In this document: positions 57,845 through 64,000 of the stretch, piece by piece
Layout: each line of letters opens with the position of its first letter
Position numbering within the stretch: position 1 is the stretch's first letter
Assembly (NCBI RefSeq): GCF_031143425.1
Contig: NC_090437.1
Coordinates: 850,901,978 to 850,965,977 of the forward strand
Origin: Pleurodeles waltl
Lineage: Eukaryota; Chordata; Amphibia; Caudata; Salamandridae
Direction of reading: 5' to 3'
Length of the DNA stretch: 64,000 bases
The notes under the pieces: model-generated
Databases searched by the model: none
Told to the model about the DNA's origin: nothing
The model's input: only the letters and a program-made list of their open reading frames with translations
Made by a program: the position numbers and the translations under genes

Positions 57845-60839
57845 TGTAGGAGGCTGGACTGGCTTGTAGTGAGTACCAAGGGGTACTTGCACCTTGCACC
57901 AGGCCCAGTTATCCCTTATTAGTGTATAGGGTGTCTAGCAGCTTAGGCTGATAGATAATGGTAGCTTAGCAAAGCAGCTCAGGCTGAACTAGGAGACGTG
58001 TGAAGCTACCACAGTACCACTTAGTGTCATATGCACAATATCATAAGAAAACACAATACACAGTTATACTAAAAATAAAGGTACTTTATTTTTATGACAA
58101 TATGCCAAAGTATCTTAGAGTGTACCCTCAGTGAGAGGATAGGAAATATACACAAGATATATATACACAATAGCAAAAATATGCAGTATAGTCTTAGAAA
58201 ACAGTGCAAACAATGTATAGTTACAATAGGATGCAATGGGGAAACATAGGGATAGGGGCAACACAAACCATATACTCCAAAAGTGGAATGTGAACCACGA
58301 ATGGACCCCAAACCTATGTGACCTTGTAGAGGGTCGCTGGGACTATTAGAAAATAGTGAGAGTTAGAAAAATAACCCTCCCCAAGACCCTGAAAAGTGAG
58401 TGCAAAGTGCACCAAAGTTCCCCTAAGGACAAAATAGTCGTGTTAGAGGGAGAATGCAAGGAAAACACAAATCAGCAATGCAACAACGATGGATTCCTGT
58501 CTGAAGGTACCTGTGGAACAAGGGGACCAAGTCCAAAAGTCACAAGCAGCTCGGAAATGGGCAGATGCCCAAGAAATGCCAGCGGTTGGTGCAAAGAAGC
58601 TCTTTCTAGGCTGAAGAACTGTGAATACTGCAGGAACGACAAGGGCTAGAGACTTCCCCTTTGGAGGATGGATCCCCCACGCCTTGGAGAGTCGTGCAGA
58701 AGTGTTTTCCCGCCGGATGGACGCCAACAAGCCTTGCTACACGCAAATCGTGCGTTTGGCGTTTTTGGACGCTGCTGGGGCCCAGGAGGGACCAGAAGGT
58801 CGCAAATTGGACCTGCAGAGAGAGGGGACGTCGAGCAAGACAAAGAGCCCTCACTGAAGCAGGTAGCACCCGGAGAAGGGCCAGAAACAGGCACTACGAG
58901 GATGCGTGAAACGGTGCTCGCCGAAGTTGCACAAAGGAGTCCCACGTCGCCGGAGACCAACTTAGAAAGTCGTGCAATGCAGGTTAGAGTGCCGTGGACC
59001 CAGGCTTGGCTGTGCACACAGGATTTCCGCCGGAAGTGCACAGGGGCCGGAGAAGCTTGCAAAGTCGCGGTTCCCAGCAATGCAGCCCAGCGAGGTGAGG
59101 CAAGGACTTACCTCCACCAAACTTGGGCTGAAGAGTCACTGGACTGTGGGGGTCACTTGGACGGTGTCGCTGGATTCGAGGGACCTCGCTCGTCGTGCTG
59201 AGAGGAGACCCAAGGGACCGGAGATGCAGCTTTTTGGTGCCTGCGGTTGCAGGGGGAAGATTCCGTCGACCCACGGGAGATTTCTTCGGAGCTTCTGGTG
59301 CAGAGAGGAGGCAGACTACCCCCACAGCATGCACAAGCAGGAAAACAGTCGAGAAGGCGGCAGGATCAGCGTTACAGAGTTGCAGTAGTCGTCTTAGCTA
59401 CTATGTTGCAGGTTTGCAGGCTTCCAGCGCGGTCAGCGGTCGATTCCTTATCAGAAGATGAAGAGGGAGATGCAGAGGAACTCGGCTGAGCTCATGCATT
59501 CGTTATCTGAAGTTTCCCCAGAGACAGAGACCCTAAATAGCCAGAAAAGAGGGTTTGGCTACCTAGGAGAGAGGAAAGGCTACTAACACCTGAAGGAGCC
59601 TATCACAAGGAGTCTCTGACGTCACCTGGTGGCACTGGCCACTCAGAGCAGTCCAGTGTGCCAGCAGCACCTCTGTTTCCAAGATGGCAGAGGTCTGGAG
59701 CACACTGGAGGAGCTCTGGACACCTCCCAGGGGAGGTGCAGGTCAGGGGAGTGGTCACTCCCCTTTCCTTTGTCCAGTTTCGCGCCAGAGCAGGGGCTAA
59801 GGGGTCCCTGAACCGGTGTAGACTGGCTTATGCAGAATTGGGCACATCTGTGCCCAACAAAGCATTTCCAGAGGCTGGGGGAGGCTACTCCTCCCCTGCC
59901 TTCACACCATTTTCCAAAGGGAGAGGGTGTCACACCCTCTCTCAGAGGAAGTTCTTTGTTCTGCCATCCTGGGCCAGGCCTGGCTGGACCCCAGGAGGGC
60001 AGCTGCCTGTCTGAGGGGTTGGCAGCAGCAGCAGCTGCAGAGAAACCCCAGGAAGGGCAGTCTGGCAGTACCAGGGTCTGTGCTACAGACCACTGGGATC
60101 ATGGAATTGTACCAATGATGCCAGGATGGCATAGAGGGGGCAATTCCATGATCATAGACATGTTACATGGCCATATTCGGAGTTACCATGGTGAAGCTAC
60201 ATATAGGTAGTGACCTATATGTAGTGCACGCGTGTAATGGTGTCCCCGCACTCACAAAGTTCAGTGAATTGGCTCTGAACAATGTGGGGGCACCTTGGCT
60301 AGTGCCAGGGTGCCCTCACACTAAGTAACTTTGCACCTAACCTTTACCAGGTAAAGGTTAGACATATAGGTGACTTATAAGTTACTTAAGTGCAGTGTAA
60401 AATGGCTGTGAAATAACGTGGACGTTATTTCACTCAGGCTGCAGTGGCAGGCCTGTGTAAGAATTGTCAGAGCTCCCTATGGGTGGCAAAAGAAATGCTG
60501 CAGCCCATAGGGATCTCCTGGAACCCCAATACCCTGGGTACCTCAGTACCATATACTAGGGAATTATAAGGGTGTTCCAGTAAGCCAATGTAAATTGGTA
60601 AAAATGGTCACTAGCCTGTCAGTGACAATTTGGAAAGAAATGAGAGAGCATAACCACTGAGGTTCTGATTAGCAGAGCCTCAGTGAGACAGTTAGTCACT
60701 ACACAGGTAACACATTCAGGCACACTTATGAGCACTGGGGCCCTGGGTTACCAGGGTCCCAGTGACACATACAACTAAAACAACATATATACAGTGAAAA
60801 ATGGGGGTAACATGCCAGGCAAGATGGTACTTTCCTACA
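57845..60839 (-). mobile_element. LTR-like repeat family A, copy 2 (2,995 bp, TSD GACTA)
   Basis: This is the reverse complement of the 5273-8262 repeat along its full length. In window orientation it starts TGTAGGAGGCTGG and ends ACTTTCCTACA. The target duplication GACTA is exact (57840-57844 and 60840-60844); the undisturbed site CAAGACTAGAAC is seen in the other LTR at about 52059-52070. It keeps the TATTTA box, the GAGGTAAGT donor-like site and AATAAA. It encodes no recognisable protein. Being inside a young LTR, it is itself a recent insertion. Confidence 0.9.
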
Positions 60840-60844
60840 GACTA

Positions 60845-61038
60845 GAACTGTAACTAACCTTCAGGACTCACAGCGGCCATCTTGGATCTTCTCTTCTTGA
60901 TTCTTCCTTTGAAATAAGCGCAAGATTACTCTGCAAACCTTCTTCCAGTTTGGGCTTTGCTGTCTCCACTGAGGATATCTCTTTGCTTTTCTCATGCACT
61001 TCTTTGATTTGACTTGGCAAGTTTGTGTGGTCATGACA
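60845..61038 (-). repeat. 5' LTR of chromovirus, outer part
   Basis: The sequence continues the LTR from the insertion point to its outer end at ATGACA, matching 52064-52256. It represents the start of U3 in element orientation. The insertion therefore separates most of U3 from the predicted transcript start. Confidence 0.95.
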
Positions 61039-61479
61039 CACGGCTGGAGTAGATGTAGACAGCGTTAAGAAATTACGATTTCGCATTTTAAGAAGATAGT
61101 ACGTGAGACTACTGGAAAGGGAAGTGCCAATGAGCGTCTCTTATTATTGTTTTTTGAATGATATATACAGTTTAACCATTGCCCCCTGGGGTTTAATTAC
61201 TATAAAGAATGAGGAATATAACTGTTTGTGGGCCAGATGTCAGATTAAAATTACTGTTGTTAGTTTGTTTTGATTTGTATTCAGGATATTATTTTGGTCG
61301 CTTTAAAGCATGCAGTATGTTTATCCATATGAGCTATATAGAACAGGAGAAGGAGACTGATTTATATGAAGATATAATAGGCAATGCTGCTTACAATATT
61401 TTGCCAAAGAATAAGTGCTATAGGTTTCTGATGTACACACAATGTTGTCTGGCCGGACCTACAAATGACTATTAGGGAT
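61039..61479. other. Flank after chromovirus, no gene
   Basis: Begins with the second CACGG duplication. It may continue the 3' region of the Penelope-like element. The frame 61209-61475 shows no domain. Confidence 0.5.
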
Positions 61480-61985
61480 AGTCTTGGCCCTACAATTTAC
61501 AATCAAAAAAATATGCAATGTTTACCAAAAAATAAGTAATATTTACTAGGAGTTGAGCTATATTGCAAACTTCTTGTTTATTTTGAGATATCCTGGTTTA
61601 TCTAACTATGCAAACCACATTATTTATTCACCAGCTTAAAATGACGACCATAACACAAAGTTGTGTTCAGTCTGTTGTTTAGGTTAGTTACGATGAGATA
61701 TAAAAACAGTGCTCCCATTATAAGACAATGTCGTGATCAGATTCTATCACAAAGATAATCTTGGCCCTCCGATCCATGATCAGAAAAATATCTATTATTA
61801 TGAGATGATATGGCAAATTGGTTGCCCGTTTTGAAATATTTTGATTTATATGTCCATGCACCAGCTAAAGATGGCGACCATAACACAAAGCTGTGTTTAT
61901 TTCGTTGTTTGTGTTAGTTATGATGAGATTTTAAAACTGGTGTTCACACTACAATTAGACATTGTGGTCAAGGCCTGTTTTGGCT
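61480..61985 (+). repeat. Imperfect tandem duplication, about 230-270 bp
   Basis: Two units share TCTTGGCCCT...ATCA..AAAATAT, then GACCATAACACAAAG.TGTGTT, GTTAGTTA.GATGAGAT and TAAAA.. blocks. The first is at about 61480-61745 and the second at 61757-61985. Their divergence suggests an old duplication. Confidence 0.7.
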
Positions 61986-62220
61986 GAAACAAGCTGATGC
62001 TTTTTTTCTGTCAATTTATGACGTAATAGTTAGGTGGCTATGTTTGTGCCAACAAAATGTTTTTTAACCGGGAAAAAAAACACATAAGTTTACCAGTTAA
62101 CTTGCACCCTGCCATGCACTGCTTATGACCTCACATAATATATCACTCATGATATGTTCTATGACATAATTCACGACATCACTGATGATGTCTCACCAGT
62201 TAAAAAGGGAAGTGGGCACA

Positions 62221-62465
62221 CGGCCTCCCCTGTCCTGAAGCCTTATTAGGCCTCGGGGACCACATCTAACCGGCCAAATGCAATTAAACAGGGGAGGAGG
62301 GCATGCAGCCCCACCTCCCCGAGCCTTCTTGGACCCCAGGGGCCCCATTCCTGTGAGTTAAGTTCTAAGGGGAGTGGATGCATACAGCTCCACCATTCCA
62401 AGCCTCATTAGTTCTCAGGACCCCATCTACTGAGATATGCAATTAAACAGGAGCAAGGGGGGAGC
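62221..62465 (+). repeat. About 80-bp tandem triplication
   Basis: Three degenerate units start near 62221, 62307 and 62387. They share a C-rich head (CCTCCCC / CCACCTCCCC / CTCCACCATTCC), an AGCCTT or AGCCTC ATTAG segment, a GGACCC block, and a GCAATTAAACAGG segment in the first and third. Confidence 0.6.
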
Positions 62466-62474
62466 CTACAAGGT

Positions 62475-62666
62475 GTGGGATCCGCCACTGATCCCACTCG
62501 GAGCAAGCAGCTCTCTTCTGCTTGCTCCCTCCAGGCAGGAGTAATCTCTGTTGCATTGCCAAAGCAGAACAGAGTTTTCTCCCACCCGGTGGGAGCATGT
62601 TTAAATCTCCTGCTTGCATAGAGCAGACTTGCCTTCCCTGCCCGTTCTGCTGCAGGCAGGGAAGGC
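62475..62666. repeat. Second cluster of successive hairpins
   Basis: Perfect arms: GTGGGATC with a 7-nt loop (62475-62497); GGAGCAAGCAG with a 7-nt loop (62500-62528); CTCTGTT/AACAGAG (about 62546-62574); CTCCCACC with a 1-nt loop (62579-62595); and GCCTTCCCTGCC with a 12-nt loop (62631-62666). As in the 40-kb region, the arms are unrelated to one another. Confidence 0.75.
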
Positions 62667-63420
62667 GTGTTTGCTTCCATTTGGATGGAGACTTAAAAAC
62701 GCTCCCGCCAGGCTCCACAGGACAGAGGAATAAAGCCAGTCCTGGGGGATGTGGTCCATTGGACTTACAATGGCTTGGGAGAGTGGGGGCCGCATGTGTT
62801 TTTTTTAACGGACTGGGCCAGTGGATGGGATCCGTGTGGCTTTTAAAAGGTCAGGAAGCTGCCACATAAGGCTTGGGAGGGAGCTGCATGCTACATCTCC
62901 CAATACCATCACATTTTGGCCCTGGGGGATGGGCTCCTAGGGCCCAAAATGTGCACGAGGTTTGTGTGGGGGGGATGATAGGGGGGGCCACTGACACCCA
63001 TGTTGCGTGAATGCGTATTTTCCATAAAGAAATAAAAGGTAAGAAGAATTTGGCAAATCACAAACAATTGATTTAATTAAACACAGTGGCCGGGAGAGCG
63101 CAGTGCAGAGTCGGGGTCTGATGACTGTGTGTCAAAGTTGCAGAGTTCTGTGCGTCCATTCATACAATTCTTGAAGGGTTATAAAACAATTCCCGGGCCT
63201 AGTCATGGAGTGGTAAATCTGACCATCTGATAAAGTGCTCAGGTGGAATTTAACCTTGCATGGACTAAATGTGGATCAGTAGATAACATGTCCAGATGTT
63301 CGCAAGGGGAATGAAGGAACACTGCATTTTGTGTGTATACTTTGTTCTGATTGTCTGAGTGTTCCTAACTTCATGTGGCACCTGGCATTTATGTTGTGTT
63401 GTCTTCAATTATAATTAACA
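62667..63420. other. No gene recognised
   Basis: Contains another inverted repeat (CACATTTTGG...CCAAAATGTG, about 62909-62953) and a G-rich tract near 62966-62988. No coding is supported. Confidence 0.5.
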
Positions 63421-63490
63421 GCTTTGAGAAAGGCTTTGTGTCGAAACGCGTCCGCTGAAATTAAAACATTTTCATGATACCCCAAGAGTG
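63421..63490 (+). other. Penelope-associated motif, possible hammerhead relic
   Basis: GTGTCGAAACGCGTCCGCTG, preceded by TTTGAGAAAGG and followed by TTAAAACATTTTC and ATACCCCAAGAG, resembles the CGAAACGCGT motif seen in terminal regions of Penelope-like elements. Those regions are known to carry hammerhead ribozyme motifs. CGAAAC would be the core GAAA; the CUGANGA box is degenerate here. Functional activity is unlikely as it stands. Confidence 0.4.
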
Positions 63491-63585
63491 TTCTGTGTTT
63501 TGGTTTAAGCCCTTTCAGTGAGTCCACCCTCACTTACGGAGGCACCCATCTTTAGTTCAGCAGCAGTTGGTGGAACTGGTCTGAA

Positions 63586-63624
63586 GGTGTGTGTGTGTGT
63601 GTATGTAAATATATATATATACAC

Positions 63625-63660
<36 letters not shown>
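63586..63660 (+). repeat. (GT)n/(TA)n microsatellite
   Basis: GTGTGTGTGT passes into an ATATATAT tract of about 60 bp with small interruptions. The minus-strand frame to its right begins at its edge. Confidence 0.9.
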
Positions 63661-63661
63661 G

Positions 63662-64000
63662 GAAAATGTCACTTACCCAGTGTACATCTGTTCGCTCCTC
63701 CTCTGTGCTTTTTCAGCTTCGAAGCTGGTTTTTTCGGTATTGAAAAAGTCGGGGTTGAGGATGGTCTCGGCTCCGAAAATGATTTTCGAGATTTCGACTC
63801 GAAAGATCAATGTTTGCTGGGCTCAGAGACAGAGCTTCGACTCGAGTCCGATGGCTTGGGAGGAGTGGCCTTTTTCGGTGCCGAAGTTGTGGGTTGGTCA
63901 CCGAAGGTCTTTTTTCGGGTCGAGCCATGGCCTTCCGGCAGTGGCGTCCCCAAGGCCTTATGTTTGGGCTTGGCTGGGATAGGGGCAGGCTTACTCATGT
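63662..64000 (-). pseudogene. Charged Ser/Pro/Lys-rich retroelement ORF fragment
   Basis: On the minus strand a frame from the window edge reads SKPAPIPAKPKHKALGTPLP, then GSTRKKTFGDQPTTSAPKKA and SSRSSVSEPSKH to a stop. It continues past the stop in the same frame with FSEPRPSSTPTFSIPKKPAS and KLKKHRGGANRC. Just after it lies TGGGTAAGTGA, a donor-like site. Low-complexity basic, Ser/Pro-rich sequence of this kind occurs in N-terminal Gag-like ORFs of retroelements (DIRS or CR1 ORF1 are possible). I cannot name the family. Confidence 0.35.

Larger units (their letters stand above)
50932..61038 (-). mobile_element. Sushi-type Ty3/Gypsy chromovirus, complete, TSD CACGG
   Basis: A full LTR retrotransposon in minus orientation. 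LTRs start TGTCAGG and end ATGACA in window orientation. The target duplication CACGG is exact (50927-50931 and 61039-61043). Internal order: PBS, gag, -1 frameshift, protease, RT, RNase H, integrase, chromodomain, PPT. The chromodomain, Gag type and frameshift place it with vertebrate sushi-ichi-like elements, the group from which PEG10 and RTL genes derive. Its 5' LTR is interrupted by a family A repeat. By eye the LTRs differ at about 13 substitutions in 1,325 bp plus a few indels, so the insertion is young; the ORFs nevertheless contain three TGA stops and three frame breaks. Confidence 0.95.

Noticed and set aside
58668..59201. 177-codon and neighbouring ORFs within family A
   Set aside because: Equivalent frames in the other family A copy (6532-7344) are open in different places and do not keep the same protein, so there is no sign of coding constraint.

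Overview
This window looks like intergenic DNA from a very large, repeat-packed vertebrate genome, most probably a salamander or newt. The reasons are the repeat types seen together: several degraded L1-type LINEs, a Penelope-like element with a GIY-YIG domain, a sushi-type (chromodomain) Ty3/Gypsy retrotransposon, a TTAA-flanked piggyBac-like element with large internal arrays, a hAT MITE, and long TGT...ACA repeats with 5-bp target duplications. The species-level guess is inference. I see no host protein-coding gene, tRNA or rRNA; every recognisable coding stretch belongs to a mobile element, and nearly all are broken.

Layout. 1-9006 (+): an L1-like LINE with ORF1 and ORF2 remnants, split by a 2,990-bp LTR-like repeat (family A, 5273-8262, duplication AAACT). 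9007-14217: unassigned DNA, then a family B repeat. About 14.5-24.2 kb: a second L1-like LINE on +, split at 17976-19769 by a family B repeat (duplication CTCCT) and followed by a third family B copy. 25577-27950 (-): a third L1-like ORF2 relic. 29690-31030: a degenerate pentamer array. 31322-33620: another possible LTR-like repeat. 34471-34975: an 82-bp triplication joined to a dispersed repeat that also occurs at 10587. 38403-43802: a 5.4-kb piggyBac-like element carrying two tandem arrays and an unusual 640-bp chain of hairpins. 44490-45850 (-): a non-L1 LINE fragment. 47583-47831: a hAT MITE with an 8-bp duplication.

49385-61038 is a nest. A Penelope-like element is interrupted by a truncated copy of the piggyBac-like element and, in its 3' part, by a complete sushi-type chromovirus (50932-61038, minus strand, duplication CACGG). 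The chromovirus 5' LTR is itself interrupted by a second family A repeat (57845-60839, duplication GACTA). The chromovirus has gag with a zinc knuckle, then protease, reverse transcriptase, RNase H, integrase and chromodomain. It also carries a very well-formed -1 frameshift signal: GGGAAAA in the correct frame, a 5-nt spacer and an H-type pseudoknot. This resembles what is known for the domesticated relative PEG10. The PBS position fits self-priming rather than tRNA priming. The LTRs differ at only about 1% of positions, yet the ORFs carry three TGA stops and three frame breaks.

61039-64000 holds small tandem duplications, a second hairpin cluster, a Penelope-associated motif, a microsatellite and a charged retroelement ORF fragment on the minus strand. 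I found no new gene system. The strongest novel-looking signals are the frameshift pseudoknot, the hairpin chain at 40.1-40.7 kb, and the 3-kb protein-free LTR-like repeats.
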